Positions 35,726 to 44,700 are shown, numbered from the stretch's first letter. The stretch: 64,000 nucleotides of DNA from Pseudomonas nitroreducens (GCF_024170165.1 NZ_JALJXP010000006.1:248001-312000); one strand, 5' to 3'. The notes: generated by a model not told the origin, from the sequence alone. Program-made: numbers and translations.

Positions 35726-36484
35726 ATGCTGAAGCGCATTCTGCTCGCATGGCTAGGCTGCGGCCTGCTTCTGGCCAGTGCGGCAAGGGCTGAAACGGAT
35801 TCTTCGGACTACAGCGTGGTGCTGCTCACCGAGAACTTCCCTCCCTACAACATGGCCATCAACGGCAAGAACTTCGCCCAGGAAGACAGCATCGACGGCA
35901 TCGCCGTGGATATCGTCAAGGAGATGTTCAAGCGTGCCGGCGTGCAGTACAGCCTGACCCTGCGCTTCCCCTGGGACCGCATCTACAAGCTGGCGCTGGA
36001 GAAGCCCGGCTACGGCGTGTTCGTCACCGCGCGCCTGCCCGAGCGCGAGAGCCAGTTCAAGTGGGTCGGCCCGATCGGCCCGGACGACTGGGTCCTGCTG
36101 GCCAAGGCTGACAGCCCCATCACCCTGAACAACCTGGATGAAGCCAAGCAGTACCGTGTCGGCGCCTACAAGGGGGACGCCATGGCCCAGTACCTGGGCG
36201 AACACGGCTTCGAGCCGGTGCTGGCGCTGCGTGACCAGGAGAATGCCGCCAAGCTGCGCGACGGTCAGATCGACCTGTGGGCCAGTGGCGATCCGGCAGG
36301 CCGCTACCTGGCCAAGCAGGTGGGCGTCACCGGGCTGAAGACCGTACTGCGCTTCAACAGCGACCAGCTGTTCCTCGCGCTGAACCGCGAGACCCCGGAC
36401 GCAGTGGTACAGAAGCTGCAGGGTGCGCTGGACAAGATGCGCGCCGAAGGCTTCGTCGACGACGTGCTCAACAGTTACCTGTAA
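35726..36484 (+). CDS. Periplasmic substrate-binding protein (SBP_bac_3 type), copy 1
   Basis: The 252-residue protein has a signal peptide (MLKRILLAWLGCGLLLASAARA, cleavage near residue 22). The class 3 solute-binding pattern includes LLTENFPPYNMAING, GIAVDIVKEMFKRAG and FPWDRIYKLAL. It belongs to a branch of ABC-type binding proteins often found without a cognate permease. Here no transporter gene is adjacent; a second copy follows at 36631. ATG 35726 was preferred because it begins the signal peptide; upstream ATGs at 35618 and 35702 give no signal. The ligand is unknown. Confidence 0.85.
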   Translation: MLKRILLAWLGCGLLLASAARAETDSSDYSVVLLTENFPPYNMAINGKNFAQEDSIDGIAVDIVKEMFKRAGVQYSLTLRFPWDRIYKLALEKPGYGVFVTARLPERESQFKWVGPIGPDDWVLLAKADSPITLNNLDEAKQYRVGAYKGDAMAQYLGEHGFEPVLALRDQENAAKLRDGQIDLWASGDPAGRYLAKQVGVTGLKTVLRFNSDQLFLALNRETPDAVVQKLQGALDKMRAEGFVDDVLNSYL

Positions 36485-36490
36485 CACCCG

Positions 36491-36513
36491 AAGGCCGGCC
36501 ACTCGCCGGCCTT
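36491..36513 (+). terminator. Rho-independent terminator between the two binding-protein genes
   Basis: AAGGCCGGC (36491-36499) pairs with GCCGGCCTT (36505-36513), loop CACTC, followed by TGTGTTT. It lies 7 bp after the first stop, so the second copy probably has its own promoter. Confidence 0.75.
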
Positions 36514-36630
36514 TGTGTTTGGCGCCGACATCCCTCGGTGCCGGTTTTGCCACGGAAGGCAGACGAGCGAAGTATTCCGTCCCCCCTGCAGGGATGCCGC
36601 AAGCCCAATAACGATAACCAAGCGAGCGGT

Positions 36631-37392
36631 ATGACCATGCTGAAAGTCCTGACCAGGACCCTGACCCTGGGTCTGTTGCTGGGGGCCGCCACGGCCCGCG
36701 CCGAGTTGCCCGCCGATTACAAGATGGTGCTGCTCACCGAGAACTTCCCGCCGTTCAACATGGCGGTGGATGACAAGAACTTCGCCCGTGACGACGGTAT
36801 CGACGGCATCAGCGCGGACATCGTCCGCGAGATGTTCAAGCGCGCCGGCATCCACTACAGCCTGAGCCTGCGCTTCCCCTGGGATCGCCTGTACAAGCTG
36901 GCCCTCGACAAGCCTGACTACGGGCTGTTCTCCACCACCTATACCCCCGAGCGCGTGCCGCTGTTCAAGTGGGTCGGGCCGATCGCCAAGACCCACTGGG
37001 TGCTGCTCGCGCCGCCGGGCAGCTCGATCAAGGTGAAGGACCTCAAGGACGCCGCCAAGTACAAGCTCGGAGCCTACAAGAACGACGCCGTCAGCCAGAA
37101 CCTGGAGAGCCAGGGCATCCCGGTGATCAACGCGCTGCGTGACCAGGAAAACGTGAAGAAGCTGACCACCGGCGAGATCGACCTGTGGGCCACCACCGAC
37201 CCGGTGGGCCGCTACCTGGCCAAGCAGGAAGGCGTGTCCGGCCTGCAGACCGTGCTGCGCTTCAACGAGGCCCAGTTGTACCTGGCGATCAACAAGAACA
37301 CCCCGGACGAGGTGGTGGCGAAGCTGCAGAAGGCGCTGGACGAGATGCGCGCCGATGGCTTCATCGAGCAGGCGACCAATAACTATCTGTAA
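36631..37392 (+). CDS. Periplasmic substrate-binding protein (SBP_bac_3 type), copy 2
   Basis: The 253-residue protein is a tandem paralogue of the preceding gene; large segments are nearly superimposable (TENFPPFNMAVDDKNFARDD, MFKRAGIHYSLSLRFPWDR, INALRDQENVKKL). It has its own signal peptide ending in ARA near residue 24. ATG 36631 is used; ATG 36637 is equally possible. There is no adjacent permease or ATPase gene. The ligand may differ slightly from that of copy 1, as the middle part differs (FSTTYTPERVPLF against FVTARLPERESQF). Confidence 0.85.
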   Translation: MTMLKVLTRTLTLGLLLGAATARAELPADYKMVLLTENFPPFNMAVDDKNFARDDGIDGISADIVREMFKRAGIHYSLSLRFPWDRLYKLALDKPDYGLFSTTYTPERVPLFKWVGPIAKTHWVLLAPPGSSIKVKDLKDAAKYKLGAYKNDAVSQNLESQGIPVINALRDQENVKKLTTGEIDLWATTDPVGRYLAKQEGVSGLQTVLRFNEAQLYLAINKNTPDEVVAKLQKALDEMRADGFIEQATNNYL

Positions 37393-37438
37393 ATCACTGG
37401 GGCGCCGTCTGACTTCAGGATTGAAGCTTGGCACCAAG

Positions 37439-37553
37439 CTGCGCCCTCTTCCTTTAGGGAGAGGGTTGGGGAGAGGGTCTAACAGGCAACTCCGACGTTA
37501 AGGGTTGCCCTCTCCCCCCGCCCTCTCCCTGAAGGGAGAGGGAGCTATTCGTG
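37439..37553. repeat. REP-like compound inverted repeat (CCCTCTCCC type)
   Basis: A pair of opposed units, one ending in GGGAGAGGGTTGGGGAGAGGG (37458-37478) and the other running CCCTCTCC...CCCTCTCCC (37507-37529) with a hairpin CCCTCTCCCTGAAGGGAGAGGG at about 37521-37542, forms a long potential stem-loop. Such elements are scattered through Pseudomonas intergenic regions. Placed between convergent genes, it may also act as a bidirectional terminator. Confidence 0.7.
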
Positions 37554-37587
37554 CGAGCCCCAGGTTCCGCGCCCGCCGGCTACTGAA

Positions 37588-38367
37588 TCAGCGGTAAACC
37601 CCATCCCGCCCATGCCCCGCCATGGCGCGGTTGCCGCGCTCGGCGATCATCAGCGCCGGCTGCACCAGCTCGAAGCCCTGGGCCTTGAGGGTCGGCAGCA
37701 CGCGCTTGAGCACCGCCAGGGTCGCCGGCTTCGGGTGCCCGATCATCACCACCGTGCCCTGCTTGCGCGCCAGCGCGAGGCCGCGCTGCATCTGCTCCAG
37801 CACTGCAGCTTCGCTCGGGTCATCGTCGAGGAACACATCCCGCGACAGGCTGGCGAGGCCGATCTTCTGCGCCTCGGCGGCAGCCACGGTGGCGGCGCTG
37901 GTGCGGCTGTCGAGCAGGAACAGGTGGCGGCGCTGCAGCTCCGCGGCCAGCCAGGCCATGGCCGGGCGGTCGGCGGTCATGCGGCTGCCTTCATGGTTGT
38001 TCACACCCTGCACGTAGGGCACCTTCGCCAGTGCGGCGTCGAGACGGCGCGCGCGCTCATCCTGGGTCAGTTCCGGGGTCCAGGCGTAGTCACCGCCGGC
38101 GGGGTCCATCGGCATGTGCAGCATCACGGTGCGCCCGCGATGGTGCGCCTCGCGCGCCAGTTCGGCGGCATGGGGCGTGTCGGGGATGATCGCCAGGGCG
38201 ATGGCGGGGGAGATGTCGAGCACCTGGCGGTCACGCGCCAGGTTCTGCCCGAGGTCGTCGATGACGATGCTGACCAGCGGCTTGCCGCCGTCCGGCCGGG
38301 GCGCGGCGGCCACCGGCAGGCACAGCAGCGCCAGGCACAGGCCGAAAAGCAGCCGGGCCGGGCGCAT
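37588..38367 (-). CDS. Divergent polysaccharide deacetylase family protein (YibQ-like)
   Basis: The 259-residue secreted protein has a signal peptide (cleavage near AAA, residue 22). The YibQ-type pattern follows: VSIVIDDLGQN near residues 32-42, HMPMDP near 84-89, and NNHEGSRMT near 122-130, then LDSRTSA and IGHPKP. Asp37/38 and the His residues resemble the divergent deacetylase metal site. It starts 3 bp after ctpA, in the envC-ctpA-yibQ order common in gammaproteobacteria, suggesting envelope or murein remodelling. The substrate is not established. Confidence 0.88.
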   Translation of the reverse strand: MRPARLLFGLCLALLCLPVAAAPRPDGGKPLVSIVIDDLGQNLARDRQVLDISPAIALAIIPDTPHAAELAREAHHRGRTVMLHMPMDPAGGDYAWTPELTQDERARRLDAALAKVPYVQGVNNHEGSRMTADRPAMAWLAAELQRRHLFLLDSRTSAATVAAAEAQKIGLASLSRDVFLDDDPSEAAVLEQMQRGLALARKQGTVVMIGHPKPATLAVLKRVLPTLKAQGFELVQPALMIAERGNRAMAGHGRDGVYR

Positions 38368-38370
38368 CGG

Positions 38371-39681
38371 TCAGTTGTTGCCGCGGCTGACGCTGAGTCC
38401 TTTCAGCAGGCTGAGGGCTTGGCTGAGCTGGTAGTCGCCATCCTGCGGGCGATCCACCGGAGGCTTGCCGGAGGTGGTCGGACGATCCTGGCCACCGTTG
38501 CCGTTGGCCAGGTGGCCTTGCAGGTCGGCTTCCTTGAAGCCGTCGAACTCGCTCTTCTCGCGGGTCACCTTGGCGCGTTCCACCTCGATGTCCGGGGTGA
38601 TGCCCTGGGCCTGGATCGAGCGGCCATTGGGGGTGTAGTACAGCGCGGTGGTGAGCTTCAGGGCGCGGTCGTTGTTCAGCGGCAGCACGGTCTGCACCGA
38701 GCCCTTGCCGAAGCTGTCGGTACCCATGAGGATCGCACGCTTCTGGTCCTGCAGGGCGCCGGCGACGATCTCGGCCGCCGAGGCGCTGCCGCCGTTGATC
38801 AGCACCACCAGCGGGACGCCGTCGCTCGGGTCCGCCGGGTCGGCGGAGAAGCGCAGCTCGGAGTTCGGGATGCGGCCCTTGGTGTAGACGATCAGGCCCT
38901 TGGTGAGGAAGGCGTCGGCCACTTCCACCGCGGACTGCAGCACGCCGCCGGGGTTGTTGCGCAGGTCCAGCACAATGCCCTTGAGCTTGCCCTTGTTGTC
39001 GTTGCGCAGCTTGGACAGCGCCTTGACGGTCTCCTCGCCGGTGTTCACCTGGAACTGGGTGATGCGCAGGTAGCCATAGCCCGGTTCGAGCAGCTGGCTC
39101 TTCACGCTCTTGACCTTGATGACGGCGCGCTTGAGGGTCACGTCGAACGGCTTGCCGCCGCCGCGCACGATGGTCAGGGTGATCGGCGAGCCGGCCTTGC
39201 CGCGCATGCTGTCCACCGCCTCGTTCATCGACTGGCCCTTGGTCGGCTTGCCGTCGATCTTGACGATCAGGTCGCCCGGCTGGATGCCGGCGTTGGCCGC
39301 CGGGGTGTCGTCGATCGGCGAGATCACCTTGACGAAGCCATCCTCGCTGCCGACCTCGATGCCCAGCCCGCCGAACTCGCCGCTGGTGCTTTCCTGCAGC
39401 TCGGCGAACTCTTCCGGGCCGAGGTAGGCGGAGTGCGGGTCGAGGTTGCTGAGCATGCCCTTGATGGCATTCTCCAGCAGCGTCTTGTCATCCACCGGTT
39501 CGACGTAGGCCGCCTTCACCCGGTCCAGGACCTCGGCAAAGGTACGCAGCTCGTCGAGCGGTAGCGGAGCCTCCTTGCCGTTGGCCGCGGGGGCTGCGGC
39601 TGGCGCGTCGGCGGCCTGGACCGCACCGACGCCGAGCAGCAAGGCCAGGGCCAGGGTAGTGAGACGGAAAGCTTGCGACAT
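38371..39681 (-). CDS. ctpA: Carboxy-terminal processing protease CtpA (S41)
   Basis: The 436-residue periplasmic serine protease has a signal peptide (residues 1-23), a PDZ domain near 85-165 (PAANAGIQPGDLIVKIDGKP) and the S41 catalytic domain. Its Ser-Lys dyad lies in NGGSASAAEIVAGAL (Ser) and SFGKGSVQTVLPL (Lys). In P. aeruginosa the CtpA homologue cleaves murein hydrolases. ATG 39681 has GGAG 6 nt upstream. It follows envC and precedes the yibQ-like gene. Confidence 0.95.
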   Translation of the reverse strand: MSQAFRLTTLALALLLGVGAVQAADAPAAAPAANGKEAPLPLDELRTFAEVLDRVKAAYVEPVDDKTLLENAIKGMLSNLDPHSAYLGPEEFAELQESTSGEFGGLGIEVGSEDGFVKVISPIDDTPAANAGIQPGDLIVKIDGKPTKGQSMNEAVDSMRGKAGSPITLTIVRGGGKPFDVTLKRAVIKVKSVKSQLLEPGYGYLRITQFQVNTGEETVKALSKLRNDNKGKLKGIVLDLRNNPGGVLQSAVEVADAFLTKGLIVYTKGRIPNSELRFSADPADPSDGVPLVVLINGGSASAAEIVAGALQDQKRAILMGTDSFGKGSVQTVLPLNNDRALKLTTALYYTPNGRSIQAQGITPDIEVERAKVTREKSEFDGFKEADLQGHLANGNGGQDRPTTSGKPPVDRPQDGDYQLSQALSLLKGLSVSRGNN

Positions 39682-39708
39682 GTTTGGCTCCTAATGCGTG
39701 ATCGCCGC

Positions 39709-40998
39709 TTATCCCTGCGTGCGACACCAGGTCGAAGGGTCCGCCGGGCGGCCCTGATGGCGAATGGCAAAATACACCGCCGGGGTACTCTGACCCCCGC
39801 TGGCTCCCACGGTTGCAATGGGATCGCCCGCTTTGACGGTATCGCCGGCGTCCTTCAGAAGACTTTGATTATGCCCATAAAGGCTGAGGTAGCCACCACC
39901 GTGGTCGAGAATGACCAGCAGGCCTGAGCCGCGCAGCCAGTCGGCGAACACCACGCGGCCGCCATGCACGGCACGCACGGTACTGCCGGCGTTGGCGCCG
40001 ATCAGCACGCCATCCCAGGTGGCGCGGGGGTCATCGCCGCGCGGACTGCCGTAGCGCGCCAGCACGCGGCCATCGACCGGCCAGGGCAGCTTGCCCTTGG
40101 TGGCGGCGAAGGCGCCGCCGAAGCCGGCGCCGCTGGAAACCAGCGGGCCGCTGTAGTCGGGACGCCTGGAGGGCGTTGCAGGCTTCTCGCCGCGCGCGGC
40201 CAGTTCCTGCTCGCGCTTGACCCGCTCGCGCTCGGCGGCCAGGGCGCGCTGGCGCGCTTCCTCGGCTTCGCGGGCCTGGCGGGCGAGGGTTTCCTCGATG
40301 GTCTTGAGGACCTTGTTCAGGTCGTCCTGGCTTTGTTCGCGGTCCTTGAGCTTGCTGCTGCCGTCCTTCAGATCGCTGTTGAGCTTGGCCAGAGTCTCCT
40401 GGCGCGCCTTGCGGGCGTCGGCCAGTTCCTGGCGGCGGGCTTCGAGGGCGGTCTGCTGGGCGACCTGCTCGTCCTTCTGCGAGGTGATTTCCTGTTCGAC
40501 GTTGCTCAGCTGGCGCAGGGTCTCGTTGAAGGCCGAGAGCTGCTCCAGGCGCGCCTTGTTGATGTAGTCGTAATAGGTGAGGGTGCGGCTGAACTTCTCG
40601 GGATGTTCCTGGTTCAGCAGCAGCTTGAGGTACTCCTGGCGGCCGCTCTGGTAGGCGGCGCGGGCCTGGATGGCGATCAGGCGCTGCTGTTCAAGGCGTG
40701 CGCCCTGGAGTTTTTTTTTCTCCGAATCGAGGCGCTGCAGCTCGTCCTCGTTCTTCTTCATCTCGTCCTGGATCTGCCGGATCTGCTTTTCCAGGTCGCC
40801 CATCTGGGTTTCGGTGGACTTGAGCTGCTTCTGCACCCCTGACTTCTCGTCCTGGATGTTCTTCAGGTTCTTCTTCAGCTCATTGATGTCTTTCTGCGTC
40901 TGCTCCAGCTGACGTTGGGCGTCGGCGCGTTCGTCGGCAACGACCGCGAGCGGGCTCAGGAGGCAGATCAGCAGCAGCGGGAGGAGGGCGCGAGGCAT
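39709..40998 (-). CDS. envC: Murein hydrolase activator EnvC
   Basis: The 429-residue periplasmic protein has a signal peptide (residues 1-21), a long coiled coil from about 22 to 255 and a C-terminal LytM/M23-like domain from about 315. The LytM domain lacks the zinc ligands of active M23 peptidases: RATWDGVLIG replaces the His-x3-Asp site and VYFAIR replaces HLHFEIR. It should therefore activate amidases at the division septum rather than cut murein itself. The start ATG 40998 begins the signal peptide. A strong terminator at 41058-41089 separates it from gpmI. Confidence 0.93.
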   Translation of the reverse strand: MPRALLPLLLICLLSPLAVVADERADAQRQLEQTQKDINELKKNLKNIQDEKSGVQKQLKSTETQMGDLEKQIRQIQDEMKKNEDELQRLDSEKKKLQGARLEQQRLIAIQARAAYQSGRQEYLKLLLNQEHPEKFSRTLTYYDYINKARLEQLSAFNETLRQLSNVEQEITSQKDEQVAQQTALEARRQELADARKARQETLAKLNSDLKDGSSKLKDREQSQDDLNKVLKTIEETLARQAREAEEARQRALAAERERVKREQELAARGEKPATPSRRPDYSGPLVSSGAGFGGAFAATKGKLPWPVDGRVLARYGSPRGDDPRATWDGVLIGANAGSTVRAVHGGRVVFADWLRGSGLLVILDHGGGYLSLYGHNQSLLKDAGDTVKAGDPIATVGASGGQSTPAVYFAIRHQGRPADPSTWCRTQG

Positions 40999-41057
40999 TG
41001 GGTGGCGGGCACCTGGATTCTGGACCGGGCTAGTATGCCCGTGGCGGGCGCTAAAAA

Positions 41058-41089
41058 AAACGCCCCAGGCCGCATGGCGTGGGGCGTTT
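41058..41089 (-). terminator. Rho-independent terminator of gpmI
   Basis: AAACGCCCC (41058-41066) pairs with GGGGCGTTT (41081-41089), with a 14-nt loop that can extend the stem. An eight-T run follows on the minus strand. Confidence 0.85.
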
Positions 41090-41136
41090 GCTCTGACCGG
41101 CGGGAGATGGCTCACGTTCCCGCCCGATTGTGGCCC

Positions 41137-42672
41137 TTAAAGCAGGGTGACAATCGATTTGCCGGTCATCTCTTTCGGCTGCTCCAGACCCATCAGATTC
41201 AGCAGGGTCGGGGCCACGTCGGCGAGCACGCCGCCCTCGCGGATGCTCACCTTGCGCTTGCCGACATAGACGAACGGCACCGGCTCGCAGGTGTGCGCGG
41301 TGTGTGCCTGGCCGGTCATGGCGTCTTCCATCTGCTCGACGTTGCCGTGGTCGGCAGTGATCAGGGCTTCGCCGCCGACCTTGTCCAGCGCCTCGACGAT
41401 CCGACCGACGCAGGTATCCAGGCACTCGACGGCTTTCACCGCGGCCTCGAACACGCCGGTGTGGCCGACCATGTCGCCGTTGGCGTAGTTGACGATGATC
41501 ACGTCGAAGCGCTGGTGCTCGATGGCGTCGACGATCCGGTCGGTGACTTCCGGCGCGCTCATTTCCGGCTGCAGGTCATAGGTGGCGACCTTGGGCGAAG
41601 GGATGAGGATGCGCTCTTCGCCTTCGAACGGCTCTTCGCGGCCGCCGGAGAAGAAGAAGGTCACGTGGGCGTACTTCTCGGTCTCGGCGATGCGCAGCTG
41701 GGTCTTGCCGTTCTTGGCCAGGTACTCGCCCAGGACGTTGTCCAGGGATTCGGGCTTGAACGCGCTGGGCGCCGGGATGCTCGCCGCGTACTGAGTCAGC
41801 ATCACGTACTGCGCCAGGTGCAGCTCGCGCTGGCGCGGGAACTCCTTGAAGCCCGGCTCGACGAAGGCGCGCGACAGTTCGCGGGCGCGGTCGGCGCGGA
41901 AGTTCATGAAGACCACGGCATCGCCGTCCTCCACGCGCACCTGTTCGCCAATGCGGGTGGCCTTGACGAATTCGTCGCTCTCGCCGCGCTCATAGGCAGC
42001 GTTCAGCGCGCCCACGGCGGTGTCGGCGGTGAATTCGGCGGTGCCGTCGGTGATCAGGTTGTAGGCGGCTTCGACGCGGTCCCAGCGATTGTCGCGGTCC
42101 ATGGCGAAGTAGCGGCCGATGATGCTGGCGGTGCGGCCCTTGCCGATGCGGGTGAAGGCGTCGTCGAGCAGCTTCAGCGAAGGCTCGGCGCTCTTGGGCG
42201 GCGTGTCGCGGCCGTCGAGGAAGGCGTGCAGGTAGATTTTCTGCGCGCCACGCTGGGCGGCCAGCTCGGCCATGGCGATCAGGTGGTCCTGGTGGCTGTG
42301 CACGCCGCCATCGGAGAGCAGGCCGAGGATGTGCACGGCCTTGCCGGCGCCTGCAGCCTGGTCGACGGCGCCGGTCAGCACCGGGTTCTGGAAGAACTCG
42401 CCGTCGCGGATGGCCTTGGTGACGCGGGTGAAGTCCTGGTAGACGACACGGCCGGCGCCCAGGTTCATGTGGCCTACCTCGGAATTGCCCATCTGCCCGT
42501 CGGGCAGGCCGACATCCATGCCCGAGCCGGAGATCAGGCCGTTGGGCTGGTTGGCCAGCAGGCGGTCCCAGTTGGGCTTCTTCGCGGCGTAGATGGCGTT
42601 GAATTCAGGGCTCTCGCTATGGCCGAAGCCGTCCAGGATGATCAGGACCAGCGGTTTGCGCGTTGCAGTCAT
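41137..42672 (-). CDS. gpmI: 2,3-bisphosphoglycerate-independent phosphoglycerate mutase
   Basis: The 511-residue manganese enzyme interconverts 3- and 2-phosphoglycerate in glycolysis. [13 protein letters not shown] at 9-21 binds metal, [18 protein letters not shown] holds the phospho-accepting Ser near 62, and [10 protein letters not shown] near 440 belongs to the second metal site. The length is normal. It is divergent from the rhodanese-grx-secB genes across a 145-bp promoter region. Confidence 0.96.
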   Translation of the reverse strand: MTATRKPLVLIILDGFGHSESPEFNAIYAAKKPNWDRLLANQPNGLISGSGMDVGLPDGQMGNSEVGHMNLGAGRVVYQDFTRVTKAIRDGEFFQNPVLTGAVDQAAGAGKAVHILGLLSDGGVHSHQDHLIAMAELAAQRGAQKIYLHAFLDGRDTPPKSAEPSLKLLDDAFTRIGKGRTASIIGRYFAMDRDNRWDRVEAAYNLITDGTAEFTADTAVGALNAAYERGESDEFVKATRIGEQVRVEDGDAVVFMNFRADRARELSRAFVEPGFKEFPRQRELHLAQYVMLTQYAASIPAPSAFKPESLDNVLGEYLAKNGKTQLRIAETEKYAHVTFFFSGGREEPFEGEERILIPSPKVATYDLQPEMSAPEVTDRIVDAIEHQRFDVIIVNYANGDMVGHTGVFEAAVKAVECLDTCVGRIVEALDKVGGEALITADHGNVEQMEDAMTGQAHTAHTCEPVPFVYVGKRKVSIREGGVLADVAPTLLNLMGLEQPKEMTGKSIVTLL

Positions 42673-42817
42673 AGGTACGGCTCTTTCCGAGAATAGGGGT
42701 CAGAAAAGGACCGACATTTTACCGGTTGGTGCCGACAGACGCCATGATTGGCAGGGTTCAGCCGTCAGATACGCGCGTGTATACTGGCCGGCATTTTTAC
42801 GTCTGGATGTCCTGCGC

Positions 42818-43240
42818 ATGTCTTCGTTTCTTCCTCGTCTGATCGAATTCGCCACCCACCACTACCTGCTGGTCGGTGCCCTGGTCATCCTGCTGGTGCT
42901 GCTGGCCCTGCACGAAATGCGCAAGGGCGGCCGCGCGCTGTCCACCCGCGAGCTGACCGCCATGGTCAACGCCGAGCAGGCCGTGGTGCTGGATATCCGC
43001 CCGACCAAGGAGTTCGCCAGCGGCCACATCGTCGGCGCGTTGAACATTCCGGCGGACAAGCTGAACGCCCGCCTGAGCGAGCTGGACAAGCACAAGGCCA
43101 AGACCATCATCGTGGTCGATGGCATGGGCCAGCACTCGGGCACCTGGTGCAGTGTGCTGCAGAAGGCCGGCTACACCGCCGCCAAGCTCTCCGGCGGCAT
43201 CGGCAGCTGGCGCGGCGACAACCTGCCCCTGGTGAAATGA
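42818..43240 (+). CDS. Membrane-anchored rhodanese-like protein lacking the catalytic cysteine
   Basis: The 140-residue protein has an N-terminal helix (about residues 17-32) and a rhodanese domain: VVLDIRPTKEFASGHIVGALNIP, then TIIVVDGMG near 96-104 and LSGGIGSWRGDNLPL. In active rhodaneses a Cys sits in the loop after the strand; here Asp101 takes that place, and the nearest Cys (111) is further on. It resembles YibN, encoded next to grxC and secB in enterobacteria as here. A -10 (TATACT, 42780-42785) lies 32 bp upstream of the start. Confidence 0.9.
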   Translation: MSSFLPRLIEFATHHYLLVGALVILLVLLALHEMRKGGRALSTRELTAMVNAEQAVVLDIRPTKEFASGHIVGALNIPADKLNARLSELDKHKAKTIIVVDGMGQHSGTWCSVLQKAGYTAAKLSGGIGSWRGDNLPLVK

Positions 43241-43241
43241 G

Positions 43242-43496
43242 ATGTCGTCGACCTTGATCTACACCAGCGCGTGGTGCCCTTATTGCATCCGCGCCAAGGC
43301 CCTGCTGGACAAGAAGGGTGTCGCCTACGAGGAAATCTCCGTGGACGGCAAGCCTGGCGTGCGCGCCGAGATGGCCAGCAAGGCGGGTCGGACTTCAGTG
43401 CCGCAGATCTGGATCGACGGAACCCACATCGGCGGCTGCGACGATCTTTACGCGCTGGAACGCGCGGGCAAGCTGGATACGCTGCTCTCGGCGTAA
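43242..43496 (+). CDS. grxC: Glutaredoxin 3
   Basis: The 84-residue cytosolic thiol oxidoreductase has the dithiol active site CPYC in SAWCPYCIRAKALL near residues 9-22, the cis-Pro in TSVPQIWIDG and the GGCDDL glutathione-binding loop. It starts 1 bp after the rhodanese stop, so the genes are coupled. It reduces protein disulfides and mixed disulfides with glutathione. Confidence 0.97.
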   Translation: MSSTLIYTSAWCPYCIRAKALLDKKGVAYEEISVDGKPGVRAEMASKAGRTSVPQIWIDGTHIGGCDDLYALERAGKLDTLLSA

Positions 43497-43533
43497 TTCC
43501 TCATTCTGAAACGATGCACAAGAAGGTCCCGAA

Positions 43534-44016
43534 ATGACTGAACAAGCCAGCAACGGCGCAGCCGAACAAGACAACAACCCGCAGTTCTCGCTGCAGCGCA
43601 TCTACGTGCGCGACCTCTCCTTCGAGGCCCCTAAGGCTCCGGAAATCTTCCGTCAGGAGTGGCAGCCGAGCATCGCCATGGACCTCAACACCCGTCAGAA
43701 GCAACTGGACGGCGACTTCTACGAAGTGGTCCTGACCGTTTCGGTGACCGTGAAGAACAACGAGGAAACCGCTTTCATCGTTGAAGTGCAGCAGGCCGGC
43801 ATCTTCCTGATCAAGGGCCTGGACGCGTCCAGCATGAGCCACACCCTGGGCGCCTTCTGCCCGAACATCCTCTTCCCGTACGCCCGCGAGACCCTGGACA
43901 GCCTGGTTGTCCGCGGTTCGTTCCCGGCGCTGATGCTGTCCCCGGTGAACTTCGATGCGCTGTACGCGCAGGAAATCGCCCGCATGCAGGCATCCGGCGA
44001 GATCCCGGCCCAGTAA
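43534..44016 (+). CDS. secB: Protein-export chaperone SecB
   Basis: The 160-residue tetrameric cytosolic chaperone keeps preproteins unfolded for SecA. Typical SecB segments are present: [40 protein letters not shown], and [21 protein letters not shown] with the conserved CPNxLFPYAR. The rhodanese-grxC-secB order equals that of E. coli. A terminator follows at 44037. Confidence 0.97.
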   Translation: MTEQASNGAAEQDNNPQFSLQRIYVRDLSFEAPKAPEIFRQEWQPSIAMDLNTRQKQLDGDFYEVVLTVSVTVKNNEETAFIVEVQQAGIFLIKGLDASSMSHTLGAFCPNILFPYARETLDSLVVRGSFPALMLSPVNFDALYAQEIARMQASGEIPAQ

Positions 44017-44036
44017 TCACTGACGCCGAACGAGAA

Positions 44037-44054
44037 AGGCGCCTTCGGGCGCCT
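44037..44054 (+). terminator. Rho-independent terminator of the secB operon
   Basis: AGGCGCC (44037-44043), loop TTCG, GGCGCCT (44048-44054), followed by TTTTCTTT. It lies 20 bp after the secB stop. Confidence 0.88.
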
Positions 44055-44132
44055 TTTTCTTTGCCTGCGATTCGGGGTTGATCGATTTTTGATCAGGGTC
44101 GTGCGTGCTGCAGGGCCCAAGGCCTAGGTACG

Positions 44133-44180
44133 CTTATCCACAGGCTGTTCCAGCAGTTGCTCAGGGCTGCTGTGGGTAAG
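44133..44180. repeat. TTATCCACA-type inverted repeat (copy 2)
   Basis: CTTATCCACAG (44133-44143) is complementary, except for one base, to CTGTGGGTAAG (44170-44180), with a 26-nt loop. It belongs to the same family as the elements at 20757, 45663 and 45805. Confidence 0.55.
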
Positions 44181-44423
44181 GGCGGCGCGTTCGAGTTTGG
44201 TGCATGCGCACTAGCAGGGCGCAGCCAACGCCGCGGCGGAGAGGACCTGTAATCCCCGGCGTAGACACCGGCGGGTGCTGTTTCGAACGCTTGTGGATAT
44301 CGCCGGAAGCCCCTGGCTACGGGACTTTCAGCCAGCCGGGGAGCGACATGGGCGTGGGGCGCAATGCCTTGCGAGCAATCTTGGCACGCCCTCTGCAATA
44401 CCCCTGATAACAGCGATTTCAGG

Positions 44424-44700
44424 GGCCTCGGTACAGGCAGGCTGGGGAACCCCTCTTTTACAACTTGCGAGCGTGCCGCCCGAAGCGGTGGCCGTCGCAG
44501 CCGGTTCGGGGGTCCTGGTACAGGCAGGCCGGGAAAGCCCCCTTTTTATGCCCGCAGGCGCGCCTAGGCGCACCGCGCACCCGTTAGGGGTCCTGGTACA
44601 GGCAGGCCGGGTAAACCCCTCTTTTATGCCTGCGAACCCCTTCGGTGGGTTCGCTTCCCGCTTCGGGGCCCCGGACCAGGCAGGCCGGGAAAACCCCGCT
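44424..44700. repeat. Tandem intergenic array of four units, period about 78 bp
   Basis: A core containing GGTACAGGCAGGCCGGGAAA followed by CCCCTCTTTTAT recurs with the GGTACA element at 44430, 44517, 44595 and (as GGACCA) 44673, so spacings are 87, 78 and 78 bp. About 43 bp of each unit are conserved. The 35-bp parts between cores differ but several can form their own hairpin, for example CGAACCC...GGGTTCG in the third. Each core pairs GGGG with CCCC just before a T-run. The whole interval 44017-44701 has no credible gene; open frames across the array follow from its composition and period. The last unit touches the stop of the following minus-strand gene. Confidence 0.7.

Noticed and set aside
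44424..44700. Possible CRISPR array
   Set aside because: Repeats are imperfect, about 43 bp with only four copies, spacing is uneven at one end and no cas genes are present.
44274..44700. Insertion-sequence remnant
   Set aside because: No transposase-like frame, terminal inverted repeats or target duplications were found around the array.
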